Below, piece after piece: positions 1 through 8,915 of a stretch of 64,000 nt of DNA. Both the position numbers and the translations under genes were made by a program. Origin of the DNA: Flammeovirga sp. SJP92 (GTDB lineage Bacteria > Bacteroidota > Bacteroidia > Cytophagales > Flammeovirgaceae); the NCBI RefSeq assembly GCF_001583495.1, contig NZ_LQAQ01000019.1:62001-126000 (forward strand), read 5' to 3'. The notes below the pieces were generated by a model that did not search any database, was not told the DNA's origin, and saw only the letters and a program-made list of their open reading frames with translations. Numbering within the stretch: the stretch's first letter is position 1; every line of letters starts with the position of its first letter.

Positions 1-84
1 ACGTTCCATCATCTCTGCTATCAGTATTTTGTCCCCTCCTGAAAAGGTTTCGAGGTAAGACAAATCTACCCTAGAATTTCCCAT
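1..84 (-). CDS. Hpt-domain phosphotransfer protein (N-terminal fragment)
   Basis: The ATG is at 84-82 and 28 codons are visible before the gene leaves the window. The start reads MGNSRVDLSYLETFSGGDK, the typical opening of a histidine phosphotransfer (Hpt) domain: a D-L-S-Y-L helix, a G-G-D turn, then an amphipathic helix with E-M-M-E. The phosphorylated His lies beyond the edge. It is 94 bases behind a sigma-54 response regulator on the same strand, so it could pass phosphate to that receiver (inference). Family assignment rests on a short segment only. Confidence 0.6.
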   Translation of the reverse strand, partial: MGNSRVDLSYLETFSGGDKILIAEMMER

Positions 85-178
85 GATTTTTAAATAAACA
101 CACTAATTAGCATTTTATCTACCTGCAAAAATGACATTAAGTTGAATAGGTGTCATGCAGTAGATTTTTAGATTGAAT

Positions 179-1534
179 TTAGCTATTTGTATCCATTTCC
201 TTCAAATAACGGTAAATGGTTACCTTACCAATATCTAACTTTTTTGCCACTGTAGCAACGTTGTCATGATATCGATCCATAAAACTACGAATAATTTCGA
301 AAGTATACTCCTTTAATGTAAGGTCTTTGTTCAATAAAGAGTTTACATCTTGGGATGAAGTGAACTGAATATCAGTATCTGAGATTGTATCATTCTCACA
401 CATTACGGCTGACAACTCTACAATTGCCTTCAATTCTCTGATGTTTCCAGGGAAATGATATTTGAGTAATTTCTCTTTCGCTTCCTTGGTAAAAGTGAGC
501 TTCTTCATACCATTTGAAGCAGTAAATTGATCTGCCAGAAACATTGCGATCAGAATCACATCATTTTCTCTTTCTCTCAACGGAGGTAAATGTATTGGCA
601 AACCTAACAATCTGTAATAAAGATCTTCTCTGAACAACTTTTCATTCATACGAAGGGAAAGATCTCTGTGCGTGGCTGTAATAATTCGCACATCTAATTT
701 GAGTGTCTTATTACCTCCAATACGTACTACTTCCCTTTCTTGAATTACCCTCAACAGCTTTGCCTGAAGGTTGATGTCCATTTCACCAATTTCATCCAGG
801 AATATTGTTCCGCCATTTGCTTCTTCAAATTTCCCGACTCTTTTAGCAATCGCCCCAGTAAAAGAACCTTTTTCGTGGCCAAATAATTCACTTTCCAATA
901 AAGATGTTGGAATTGCGGCGATATTGACAGCAACAAAAGGTTTATTTTTCCGGTTGGAATTATAATGAATTGCTTTCGCAATGACTTCTTTACCTGTACC
1001 TGTTTCTCCTGTAATAGAAACTGTGATATTATTATTTGTGGTTTTATGAAGCATCTGAAAAACTTTCTTCATTGGAGTACTATTACCAATGATTGAATTA
1101 TCAAATTCATATTTATTTGAAAGTTCCTGACGCAGTGTCTGCACCTCTTCTTCTAACGACTGCTTTGTTTTTATTTTATTCAAAGCATTCAGAAGCCGCT
1201 CTCTGATATCCTCTTCTTTTGTGATGTAATCATACACCCCCAGTTTAAAGAGACTGACAGCAGTTTGAATATCATTTTGACCAGAAATTACAATAATCGG
1301 AACTTGAGGTAATTTTGCTTTGATTTTATGAATCACCTCCTCTCCTGTCATGTCTGGCAAGGAATAGTCGACAGTGATCACCGATGGATTTTCATCCAAG
1401 GCATAGAGAAGGTCCCTACCATTAACAAACATCTTCACCTCATGTTCATCATCCATAGATAGGATATAATGAAGCATTTTGGAGAAAACGGCATTGTCCT
1501 CTAAAGCAAATATTTTCAGTTCAGATGAATTCAT
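179..1534 (-). CDS. NtrC-type sigma-54-dependent response regulator
   Basis: A 451-residue activator with three domains. Residues about 5-120 form a receiver domain with phospho-acceptor D56 (TVDYSLPD) and the acidic pair E12/D13. Residues about 147-380 form an AAA+ sigma-54 interaction domain with Walker A GETGTGK (176-182), the sigma-54 contact loop GSFTGA (223-228, a variant of the usual GAFTGA) and Walker B GGTIFLDEIGEM (241-252). Residues 405-451 form a Fis-type helix-turn-helix. It should activate sigma-54 promoters when phosphorylated; target genes cannot be read from here. It follows the TPR lipoprotein gene by 8 bases and precedes an Hpt gene, so the three probably form one signalling operon. 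Confidence 0.93.
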   Translation of the reverse strand: MNSSELKIFALEDNAVFSKMLHYILSMDDEHEVKMFVNGRDLLYALDENPSVITVDYSLPDMTGEEVIHKIKAKLPQVPIIVISGQNDIQTAVSLFKLGVYDYITKEEDIRERLLNALNKIKTKQSLEEEVQTLRQELSNKYEFDNSIIGNSTPMKKVFQMLHKTTNNNITVSITGETGTGKEVIAKAIHYNSNRKNKPFVAVNIAAIPTSLLESELFGHEKGSFTGAIAKRVGKFEEANGGTIFLDEIGEMDINLQAKLLRVIQEREVVRIGGNKTLKLDVRIITATHRDLSLRMNEKLFREDLYYRLLGLPIHLPPLRERENDVILIAMFLADQFTASNGMKKLTFTKEAKEKLLKYHFPGNIRELKAIVELSAVMCENDTISDTDIQFTSSQDVNSLLNKDLTLKEYTFEIIRSFMDRYHDNVATVAKKLDIGKVTIYRYLKEMDTNS

Positions 1535-1542
1535 ATAGTCAT

Positions 1543-2286
1543 TTATTCGCAGTATTTCTGCAGTGCAGCTGTAGCTTGTGCGTATCCTAATGCTTCTGAC
1601 ATTGAAAGCATTTTACATACCTGTTCGTCTGCTTTTCCTTTAGTTCCACTTAGTGCTAAGGCCTTATAGTAGAAAGCCTCCGCGTATTTATCGTCTAATT
1701 GTATAGCTTTATCCAAGTCTTGAATGGCATCATCAAAGTTCTCAGTAAGCATTAACACTCTAGCTTTATGTAAAAATACTCTTTTATCTTTACCTTCCGA
1801 CAAATTCACAGCTTTTTCGAAATCTTTTAATGCTGAAGACAGCCCAACAACCTCTACATTGACCAATGCTCTATTCAAATAAATATCATAAATGGTAGAG
1901 TCTAACTGAATGGCCTGTGTATAATCATTGACAGCACCTTCTTGATCTTTCAAGAAGCGTCTTACATTTCCTCTATTATAAAAATACTTATAAGCATCAG
2001 GAACATCTTCCTCTGTTTGTTTGTACAATTCAATAGCTAAAGTAAAATCATCATTGGCCTTGCTGTATTCTTCCAAAGCCATATGGGCATAACCTCTTGC
2101 GTTATAAGCATCCATATTATTGGCATCTTCTTTTATTGCGGCATCAAATAATGAAATGGCTTCCTTGAATTTATTGACAGAAAGTTTTTGTTTCCCTTGA
2201 TTAGTAAGCTCTGAAGAACTTGGTCCACATCCGATCATAAAAAAAGTGAGGATGGCGAAAAGTAGGTTTATTTGTTTGGTTTTCAT
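1543..2286 (-). CDS. TPR-repeat lipoprotein
   Basis: A 247-residue protein with a lipoprotein signal (hydrophobic segment 8-18, then FMIGC with lipidated Cys at about 20). It is followed by about five tetratricopeptide repeats, recognisable by recurring A-x-x-x-Y-x-x-R-G/N-x-A and D-A-I/D-Y-T-Q-A-I-x-L-D patterns. TPR arrays are protein-interaction scaffolds; the partner is unknown. It is the first gene of the apparent operon with the sigma-54 regulator. A TATTTTTG box matching the Bacteroidota -7 consensus lies at 2291-2298, very close to the ATG. That would give an almost leaderless transcript if used, so it may be coincidental. Confidence 0.85.
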   Translation of the reverse strand: MKTKQINLLFAILTFFMIGCGPSSSELTNQGKQKLSVNKFKEAISLFDAAIKEDANNMDAYNARGYAHMALEEYSKANDDFTLAIELYKQTEEDVPDAYKYFYNRGNVRRFLKDQEGAVNDYTQAIQLDSTIYDIYLNRALVNVEVVGLSSALKDFEKAVNLSEGKDKRVFLHKARVLMLTENFDDAIQDLDKAIQLDDKYAEAFYYKALALSGTKGKADEQVCKMLSMSEALGYAQATAALQKYCE

Positions 2287-2471
2287 GTCGCAAAAATAGA
2301 AAGAAATATTTATAAGCTTCAGATTACATGATTTATTTAGTGAAGTTACCTGAATTAAGTACTAGTAAAAATGCAATTGGGTGTTTTACGCATTGCCAAC
2401 TCAATTTTCTTCAATGCTGAATGACTATTTGGGGTTATTTCTCACAACTCAAAATTGAGGTAAAAATAGTA

Positions 2472-3440
2472 TTACTGTCTAAGCTTCAAGTATTGATAAT
2501 AAATTGGAAACACCTTCACTTTCAACTTTGATAAATAATAAAAAACAGATTCCATAAAAGAGGGTTTTGTTGTTTTTTTCAGTAGATAAAAATAAGCTTT
2601 CGCTAAATAAAAATTCTCTGTGTAATACGCCAACCTCAAGTGATACGCTACTGATTTTGACAGCGACAAATCCTCCATCTTATTTTGATTTAAACGTTTG
2701 GCTTTCAAACAAATTTTCAAGGTTGATTTCAAGAGTTCGTTTCCTCTTCTTTTATAAAAACGTTGAGACAATGAACTTTTCACTTTTCTTTTTTGTGTGT
2801 TGGCTTTATCATAAAAAGCAAATTGATATTTTCTTGAAAGCCGTATCCATATATCATAATCTTCATAGGCCAAAGTTTCATCATAACCTCCCAAAGCTTT
2901 GAGATAAGATGTTCTGTAGATAATACTTGGTGCACTAAATAATGGTGGATTTCTCAATACCCTTTCGTATACCTCTCCTTCTTGTACTTTTTCCAATAGT
3001 TTCCCATTACTGTCACGCTGATAATAGGAATCTGCTGTCTGCTTTCCCTGTTCATTAATAAATATTACATCGGAGAATACAGCACCATAGTTCTCCCCCC
3101 TGCTTTCAAAAGTGTTCACATCATCCGACACTCTGTTTTTCAACAACATATCATCTGCAGCAAGGTCAATTACATACTTCCCTTTTGCTTCTTTAAGACC
3201 AATATTAAAGGCTTTACAGTTCCCTATATTGTGAGGCAATGCAATAAATTGAGCTTGAAGATTGTATTTTTGTAATGAAGTAGTAATTTTATTTACTGAT
3301 TGATCCGTACTACCGTCATCAATAATAATCGTTTCAATATTTTGATAAAATTGATGGGCAATAGAGGCTATTGCGTCTTCAATAAAAGGTGCGTGATTAT
3401 AACTCAAACAGATAATAGTAACTAAAGGGGTATTCTGCAT
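2472..3440 (-). CDS. Family 2 glycosyltransferase
   Basis: GT-A fold glycosyltransferase of about 322 residues. The N-terminus reads TPLVTIICLSYNHAPF, then a nucleotide-binding IIIDDGSTD motif and an AADDML acidic motif in the place of the DxD metal site. The longer reading frame starts at 3503, but family members begin just before the P-L-V-T/S-I-I strand, so the ATG at 3440 is preferred. It probably adds a sugar to a polysaccharide or glycolipid; donor and acceptor cannot be predicted. The start lies only four bases from the oppositely oriented MscS gene, leaving no free promoter region between them. The C-terminal ~100 residues are Lys-rich and unassigned. Confidence 0.85.
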   Translation of the reverse strand: MQNTPLVTIICLSYNHAPFIEDAIASIAHQFYQNIETIIIDDGSTDQSVNKITTSLQKYNLQAQFIALPHNIGNCKAFNIGLKEAKGKYVIDLAADDMLLKNRVSDDVNTFESRGENYGAVFSDVIFINEQGKQTADSYYQRDSNGKLLEKVQEGEVYERVLRNPPLFSAPSIIYRTSYLKALGGYDETLAYEDYDIWIRLSRKYQFAFYDKANTQKRKVKSSLSQRFYKRRGNELLKSTLKICLKAKRLNQNKMEDLSLSKSVAYHLRLAYYTENFYLAKAYFYLLKKTTKPSFMESVFYYLSKLKVKVFPIYYQYLKLRQ

Positions 3441-3444
3441 ATAT

Positions 3445-5553
3445 ATGATATTCAAAAAGTCTAATAGTTGTTCGATAGTTTTAGGAATTGTATTCCTTCT
3501 CATGTTTTCTACTGTTTCGAATGCTCAATTTAATAATTTAAAATTCAGCACTAAAACACCCTACAGAACCATCGTTTCACACTTGGGTTACTTAAGTCCT
3601 TCCTCAGGGTCTTATAATCCGGAAGTGGCGGCCAAAACGCTAGGTGGTGAGGACTATACTATTGAACAAAAAATAGGTTTAGCCATAAAATTAAAACAAA
3701 TCTACGACAAACATGGAGATTTGGACCTGAGTGATATATCGAATAGGAGAAATTATAAAAACGAAGATGATGATCAGATCTACACTATCTTTGAGGATAT
3801 ACCAGAAATCTATTTGATCAAAGAGGGATCCAGCTGGCTTTATTCTCCTAAATCTGTTAGAGAAATCAATACTGTATTTAGAAGGTATTACCCTGCCGCT
3901 ATTCCCCCAAAAAGACCTCAAAGAGACAAACCAGATAGTGTTGACGTAACCTCCAAAGACTCCACTGGAAAGGAAGTTACCATTAGAAAACCTTCTCCCA
4001 AAAAAGAAACTCCAATTGTTCAAAAACCGAATATCAAATTCAATATCAGCACTCCTAAAGACGCTGTTACTACTTTCTTTGGTTTTCAGCAAGACAATAA
4101 TTATCACCCCGAAATTGCTGCCAAAGTTTTTGAAAGTATTGAGCTTTCTTTAGAAGAACGCATCACTTTGGCTATTAAACTAAAGCAAATTTATGATGGT
4201 TTAGGACTTTGGATTGAAATTGAAGATATTCCTGAAGATGCCAATTACAGAGACTCTACGCGTCATAATAAAGAAATATATGTGCTAGATAAGCAGCTTC
4301 CTGATTTTTACCTTGAAAATTTCAAAGGAAAGTGGATGTTTTCTGAATCCAGTATTGAACTGATTGAAAACAAGCATAGACAAGTATTTCCGATTGGCAA
4401 AGAAGGCCTTGAAACAGTGGGCAGCATACTGCGAAAACCATTAGGGAACTACGCTAGAGAAGAAATTTTAGGGCTAGAATTGTGGCAAATTACAAGTATG
4501 GTGGCCATGATTATTGCCGCTTGGCTTGCGGTTATGCTTATTTCATCCGCCATCATGTGGGTGGTCTCCTGGATTCCAAAATCAAAAGACGAAAGCAGGT
4601 ACATTCAAAACTTGATCAAGTCAGGTATGATGATAATTATACTTTATTATTATCGCCTTATTTCTCCAAGTTTGGAGCTTACTATCCAAGAATTGCAATA
4701 TGTCATTATAGCACTGAAAGTATACAGCATCTATCAGGTGATCCGTTTCTTCTATAATATGATTGACCTTTGGGTACAGCTTTGGTTGAGAAAAGCTAAT
4801 GAAAGGGACGATCAAATTCAGAGAGGTTTTGCCCCATTCTTTGGTATGACTGCCAAACTTCTTGTGATCTTAATTGGATTGATTTTCACGGTCAGCGCCT
4901 TAGGATATGATATTTCAGGTCTATTGACGGGGCTTTCAATTGGTGGTGTTGCTGTAGCCTTAGCCGCTCAAGATACCATCAAAAACCTGTTCGGTTCCAT
5001 TATGATCTTTATGGACCGACCTTTTGTAATTGGTGATTGGGTTAAAACCGATGGCGTCAGTGGTTCTGTTGAGCAAATTGGTCTTCGATCAACTCGAATC
5101 AGGACTTTCGAAAACTCAGTTGTCTCAATTCCGAACAGTCGTATGGCTGACTTTACAATTGACAACATGGGCATGAGAATTTTCAGAAGATATAAAACGT
5201 ATTTGAGGGTCAGTTATGAAACCAAACCAGATCAGCTGGATGAATTTGTGGAGAGATTAAAAGAAGTCGTCAGAAATCACCCTCATACTCGTAAGGACTT
5301 TTTTGTGGTCAACCTCAACAACATAGGGCTTTATTCTTATGATATTTTGTTCTATATTTTCTTTGAAGCACCCACATGGAGTGATGAGTTGCATTTTAGA
5401 CATGAAATCATCAGAAGCATCATAAAAATAGCGAATGACTTGGATGTTGAATTTGCAATTCCACCTTCAGGGTTGGATTATATGATGGAAAATACGGCCA
5501 CTAAACCCGCTTCTAAGAAGAGTTCTTCCAATAAACCATTCGGATTTATGTAA
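3445..5553 (+). CDS. MscS-family mechanosensitive channel with duplicated N-terminal domain
   Basis: 702 residues. A signal peptide (1-28, ending SNAQ) is followed by two related periplasmic segments, residues ~38-150 and ~203-316. Both contain the pattern Y/H-N/H-P-E-x-A-A-K, then I-x-L-A-I-K-L-K-Q-I-Y-D, then D-I/L-P-x-F/I-Y-L and W-x-x-S. Transmembrane helices occupy roughly 347-372, 390-406, 415-437 and 468-488. The pore-lining helix GLLTGLSIGGVAVALAAQD (492-510) and the FGSIMIFMDRPFVIGDWV beta-domain entry are the MscS signature. It should release solutes on hypo-osmotic shock; the duplicated domain may sense something else. It overlaps the next gene by one base (TAATG), implying translational coupling. 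Confidence 0.93.
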   Translation: MIFKKSNSCSIVLGIVFLLMFSTVSNAQFNNLKFSTKTPYRTIVSHLGYLSPSSGSYNPEVAAKTLGGEDYTIEQKIGLAIKLKQIYDKHGDLDLSDISNRRNYKNEDDDQIYTIFEDIPEIYLIKEGSSWLYSPKSVREINTVFRRYYPAAIPPKRPQRDKPDSVDVTSKDSTGKEVTIRKPSPKKETPIVQKPNIKFNISTPKDAVTTFFGFQQDNNYHPEIAAKVFESIELSLEERITLAIKLKQIYDGLGLWIEIEDIPEDANYRDSTRHNKEIYVLDKQLPDFYLENFKGKWMFSESSIELIENKHRQVFPIGKEGLETVGSILRKPLGNYAREEILGLELWQITSMVAMIIAAWLAVMLISSAIMWVVSWIPKSKDESRYIQNLIKSGMMIIILYYYRLISPSLELTIQELQYVIIALKVYSIYQVIRFFYNMIDLWVQLWLRKANERDDQIQRGFAPFFGMTAKLLVILIGLIFTVSALGYDISGLLTGLSIGGVAVALAAQDTIKNLFGSIMIFMDRPFVIGDWVKTDGVSGSVEQIGLRSTRIRTFENSVVSIPNSRMADFTIDNMGMRIFRRYKTYLRVSYETKPDQLDEFVERLKEVVRNHPHTRKDFFVVNLNNIGLYSYDILFYIFFEAPTWSDELHFRHEIIRSIIKIANDLDVEFAIPPSGLDYMMENTATKPASKKSSSNKPFGFM

Positions 5554-6077
5554 TGCGAAAGATAGTAATAAATAGTATTCTGGTTTTATGCCTTATTTGT
5601 GCTTTTGGAAGTATTTCTTTTGGGCAAGAACTCTACAAAAAATCAGTTGATTTCACCTTGAAAAAATATGAATACGGTAGAGTATCCAAAGAAGATTTCT
5701 ATGGAAAAGTGGTGCTAATCATTATTACAGCTTCATGGGATTTAGAATTCAACAACGACCTCAATAAAGTAAAAGAACTGCAGCGTTTATTCTCTTCAAA
5801 AAATGTAGAATTTATGTATATCGTTGGAGACCTTCCTGAACGTTGGACATCTTTTGCAGAGAGTAAAGGGCTTAAAGGAAAATTTTATTATCTTCCCTCT
5901 ATGAGCAAGGGGTGTAATAACTGCTTTTTATCAGCTCATTTTGATGAAACAGCAATTACTTCTTACTATATTATAGCAAAAGACGGCAGTTTATTGGACA
6001 GTTATCTTCCAAGTCCTGCAAAAAGTAACGGAATTGAGAAACTCTTAGCCGGGGCAATCGTTTTAGAAATAAACTAG
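5553..6077 (+). CDS. Secreted thioredoxin-fold protein lacking the CxxC motif
   Basis: 174 residues with a signal peptide (1-24, ending FGQ). The order of elements fits a TlpA/ResA/AhpC-like fold: a DFTLKKYEYGRVSKEDFYGK entry, a buried VVLIIITASWD strand, and a late strand SYYIIAKDGSLLDSYLP. At the position where redox-active members have W-C-x-x-C the sequence reads ASWDLEF, so the active-site cysteines are absent. A distant C-x-x-C (KGCNNCF, ~113-118) is at a non-canonical place. It is translationally coupled to the MscS gene, so it may be an accessory or regulator of that channel rather than an oxidoreductase (inference). Confidence 0.7.
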   Translation: MRKIVINSILVLCLICAFGSISFGQELYKKSVDFTLKKYEYGRVSKEDFYGKVVLIIITASWDLEFNNDLNKVKELQRLFSSKNVEFMYIVGDLPERWTSFAESKGLKGKFYYLPSMSKGCNNCFLSAHFDETAITSYYIIAKDGSLLDSYLPSPAKSNGIEKLLAGAIVLEIN

Positions 6078-6100
6078 TATTAAATTAATTATTATTCAAT

Positions 6101-6343
6101 ATGGAGGTGCTAATCATTCCTATTATGGCATTATCAATCCCAATCATTGCCATTTTAACCAAAGGGAGAACAAGTAAAAAAGAGACTCAAAAAATTTATA
6201 AGGAAATAGAGGCTTTAAGAGTAGAGAATTTACAATTAAAACAACGTTTAGAGAATATTGAAACGATTGTAACGGAGCCGGATTATGATATCAATAAAAC
6301 TTTGAAGGCACCAAATGAGTCAAAACACCGACTTTTGGACTAA
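6101..6343 (+). CDS. Small membrane protein with coiled coil
   Basis: 80 residues: one N-terminal transmembrane helix (3-20), a Lys-rich cytoplasmic boundary (KGRTSKK), then a leucine-heptad coiled coil (residues ~28-56, EALRVENLQLKQRLENIE) and a polar tail. The architecture resembles PspB-like or other small Bacteroidota envelope proteins; no specific function is recognised. It lies 23 bases behind the thioredoxin-fold gene and may be the last gene of that operon. Confidence 0.65.
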   Translation: MEVLIIPIMALSIPIIAILTKGRTSKKETQKIYKEIEALRVENLQLKQRLENIETIVTEPDYDINKTLKAPNESKHRLLD

Positions 6344-6460
6344 AAAAGAACGTAAATCGTACACTTAGCCTTAAAAGTGTTCAAATTCGCACAAATTGAA
6401 ACTTTTTATTTACTTTTTAAGTATATGATTATGTGCAAGTTACAACATTAGGCTTTAATT

Positions 6461-6582
6461 TGGCATAACTAAACACAAAAAGATATATACCGCAGAACCT
6501 TACGAAGGTCTCGCGTAAAGATAAAGTTTAAATAATTGAATTGGTTGGAAAAGGCAAATATCAGATGATGTTTGCTTTTTTG
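6461..6582 (+). ncRNA. Candidate structured small RNA in the 6344-6762 spacer
   Basis: The 419-base gap between the small membrane protein and upp contains no open frame. It holds a compact hairpin at 6491-6514 (CGC-AGA-CCTT paired with AAGG-TCT-GCG around an ACG loop) and, further on, a strong intrinsic terminator (6551-6581). A loose promoter-like TTAATTTG precedes it at about 6455. This could be a ~120-base RNA, or just the leader-less tail of the upstream operon. No known RNA family was recognised. Confidence 0.3.
6551..6581 (+). terminator. Intrinsic terminator
   Basis: GCAAATATC (6554-6562) pairs with GATGTTTGC (6567-6575) around an AGAT loop, with one G-U pair, followed by six T. It ends the 3445-6343 operon or the candidate RNA. 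Confidence 0.8.
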
Positions 6583-6762
6583 TATTATAAGCCCTCTTAA
6601 TTTTTTTAAATACCCTCCAAAATCAGCTGTATTGTCCTTTGTTAAAAGGTATTCACCTAAAATTTTATCATTTCCACTAAAAGATACCTAGATTTCTGAT
6701 ATATTAGAGAGATAGACCCCAACGAGGCGTAAATCTGATACTTACCATATTTAATAGATACA

Positions 6763-7416
6763 ATGTCAAATTTATTTATTTTGAATAAAGAGGCCAATGT
6801 TGCTTCAAATTACATCAATGAACTAAGAGATCCATCTATCCAGACAGATAGAGCTCGATTCAGAAGAAATCTTGAAAGACTTGGAGAGCTATTGAGCTAC
6901 GAAATCAGTAAGACATTAGATTATAAAGACATAGATGTACAAACACCACTTGGTGTTTCTCCTTCAAGAACAATCACTGATGAACTTGTTGTTACCACTA
7001 TTTTGAGAGCAGGATTGCCAATGTACCAAGGCGTACTGAACGTTTTCGACCACGCTGACAGTGGCTTTGTGGCTTCTTATAGATCCAATGCTCCTGGAAA
7101 TGATGTTGAAATCAATATGGAGTATGTTGCTTCAGGCAATTTAGATGGAAAAGTGGTCATTTTAGCAGATCCTATGCTTGCTACAGGTAAATCATTATTA
7201 TTGGCGTTGGAAGGTTTACTGAAAAATGGAACACCGAAACACGTGCATATTATGGCGGCAATTGCCAGTGAAGAAGGTGTAAAATACATTCAGGAAAATA
7301 TTAAAGTGCCTGCTTCGTTATGGATGGCGGCTGTGGATCCTGAGCTAAATTCAAAATCATACATCATTCCTGGTTTGGGTGATGCTGGTGATTTATGCTT
7401 CGGAGAGAAACTATAA
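6763..7416 (+). CDS. upp: Uracil phosphoribosyltransferase
   Basis: 217 residues, full length for the family. It converts uracil and PRPP to UMP in pyrimidine salvage (cytosol). The PRPP-binding loop is ADPMLATGKS (~135-144) and the uracil-binding C-terminal motif is PGLGDAGDLCFGEK (~203-216). TTILRAGLPMYQG is the conserved strand-loop preceding the flexible hood. It is a single gene flanked by terminators on both sides. Confidence 0.96.
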   Translation: MSNLFILNKEANVASNYINELRDPSIQTDRARFRRNLERLGELLSYEISKTLDYKDIDVQTPLGVSPSRTITDELVVTTILRAGLPMYQGVLNVFDHADSGFVASYRSNAPGNDVEINMEYVASGNLDGKVVILADPMLATGKSLLLALEGLLKNGTPKHVHIMAAIASEEGVKYIQENIKVPASLWMAAVDPELNSKSYIIPGLGDAGDLCFGEKL

Positions 7417-7445
7417 AGTCTATTCAAAGATTTAGATAAAAATCA

Positions 7446-7479
7446 GGCCGTTGAAACCTTACATTCAACGGCCTTTTTT
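7446..7479 (+). terminator. Intrinsic terminator of upp
   Basis: A perfect 10-base-pair stem, GGCCGTTGAA (7446-7455) with TTCAACGGCC (7464-7473), eight-base loop, then six T. Confidence 0.92.
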
Positions 7480-7533
7480 ATGAAAAACGAATAATATGAT
7501 TATAAGCCTTTCATCACTCTAACAAAACTAAAC

Positions 7534-8829
7534 TTAGTTAATACTACTATACTTTACATTGTATTCTTCCAACGGCAATCCTCCTGGATGTGAAGGTGCT
7601 GTTTTTATATTGATAAACTCATTGTCAAACGTTACAATAATCCATAGATTCGTAACAGGAACTTCTTTTGATACTGCTTTGCACACTGGATATTTATTGA
7701 ATACACCACCCCAGTCAATACCATCTACAGTTTTTCCTTTTAAATAATTAGAAATCATAGTGTAACGCGCATTTGAATCTTCATTATTCCTCCAGTATTC
7801 TTTAGGCAAGTGCTCTACGTCCACTTTTTTGATATTGTAATGTGCTTTTACAGATTCCTTTAAATCATCATTTGCTCTGATGTCATTGGCTATCGCAAAA
7901 TAGTGCTCCTTATTTTGAATCTTTACTTTCTTCTCTCCACTCAGCTCATAAGCTGTAACTCCCTCTTTATCAGTAATCACATAACCAATCCCCACAGCAA
8001 TAGGCAACTTTTCTAATTTCGCACAAGCCTCTGCCTTACTTTTGCTTTCCAGTACTTCTCTTGCAAAAAAAACTGAAGGCAATCCTCCATCAATATTCGC
8101 TTTCAAATCAAACTTAGAATGAGCGTTCAATGAAAAACCGTTTTCAAGATGCACACCTTGTATCCCCACTGTTCCAACATATCCGGTCAGCAATAATACG
8201 TCACCATCCACATTGTATTTCATCAAGCATTGTGCTCCTTCAAACATTTTTGCCCAATCTAATGAATAACAAACCGAAGCACTTTTTTCATTCCATATTG
8301 CACCTGCACTACAATGACCACTCAGATTGTTACCTTCTACAAAAGCTGGATTTTTACCACTCATTTCTTCCATTACAGCAAACAGCTCATCAAAGGAAAT
8401 ATTAAAACAAAGTAGATCATCTAAAGACAAATCACTGCCTTCTGCTATACCTTTTAATTCGTCATGCAATTGAGGTGTGTATTTTTGAATAGCTTCAAGC
8501 ATACCGGTCTTATGAAGGCAAAAACTTTTATAGTTTTCATAATTAGGAGCTAACTCCACACTCATCATCATAGGTTCCACTAATTCATACTTGAAACGGT
8601 TTAGCATATAACGAATTTCTTTTTTAAACTTTTTACCGTGTTCGTAGCCCACAGCATAATGTGAACCTTCAGCCTCAATTACATAGTAATTAGAACTTTC
8701 ATTGAGTTCAATTTGATAGTAAACAGGAGGTATACCTGCCACTGACGCATTTAATGTAAACATCACGATACTGAACCACACTGCCAAAACAGCGATTACT
8801 TTCATTCTTACTTTATTGATTTCGCTCAT
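7534..8829 (-). CDS. C45-type Ntn hydrolase / acyltransferase, secreted
   Basis: 431 residues, signal segment ~9-30. The AEGSHYAVGYEHGKKF segment near the N-terminus and the GHCSAGAIW motif in mid-protein, followed by YSLDWAKMF, match the C45 (acyl-CoA:6-aminopenicillanate acyltransferase-like) family. In that family a Cys becomes the N-terminal nucleophile after self-cleavage. Substrate is unknown; likely an amide or acyl-amide in the periplasm. It is a distant relative of the three hydrolases at 21559-26317. The small lipoprotein gene 86 bases upstream is probably co-transcribed. Confidence 0.8.
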   Translation of the reverse strand: MSEINKVRMKVIAVLAVWFSIVMFTLNASVAGIPPVYYQIELNESSNYYVIEAEGSHYAVGYEHGKKFKKEIRYMLNRFKYELVEPMMMSVELAPNYENYKSFCLHKTGMLEAIQKYTPQLHDELKGIAEGSDLSLDDLLCFNISFDELFAVMEEMSGKNPAFVEGNNLSGHCSAGAIWNEKSASVCYSLDWAKMFEGAQCLMKYNVDGDVLLLTGYVGTVGIQGVHLENGFSLNAHSKFDLKANIDGGLPSVFFAREVLESKSKAEACAKLEKLPIAVGIGYVITDKEGVTAYELSGEKKVKIQNKEHYFAIANDIRANDDLKESVKAHYNIKKVDVEHLPKEYWRNNEDSNARYTMISNYLKGKTVDGIDWGGVFNKYPVCKAVSKEVPVTNLWIIVTFDNEFINIKTAPSHPGGLPLEEYNVKYSSIN

Positions 8830-8915
8830 AACTGTAATATTATTTTTTTGATTTCTTTAGTTTAATGCTATTGTATATTGTTGATTCCTCCACTTTAAGA
8901 CCTTTGAAAGGGCCT

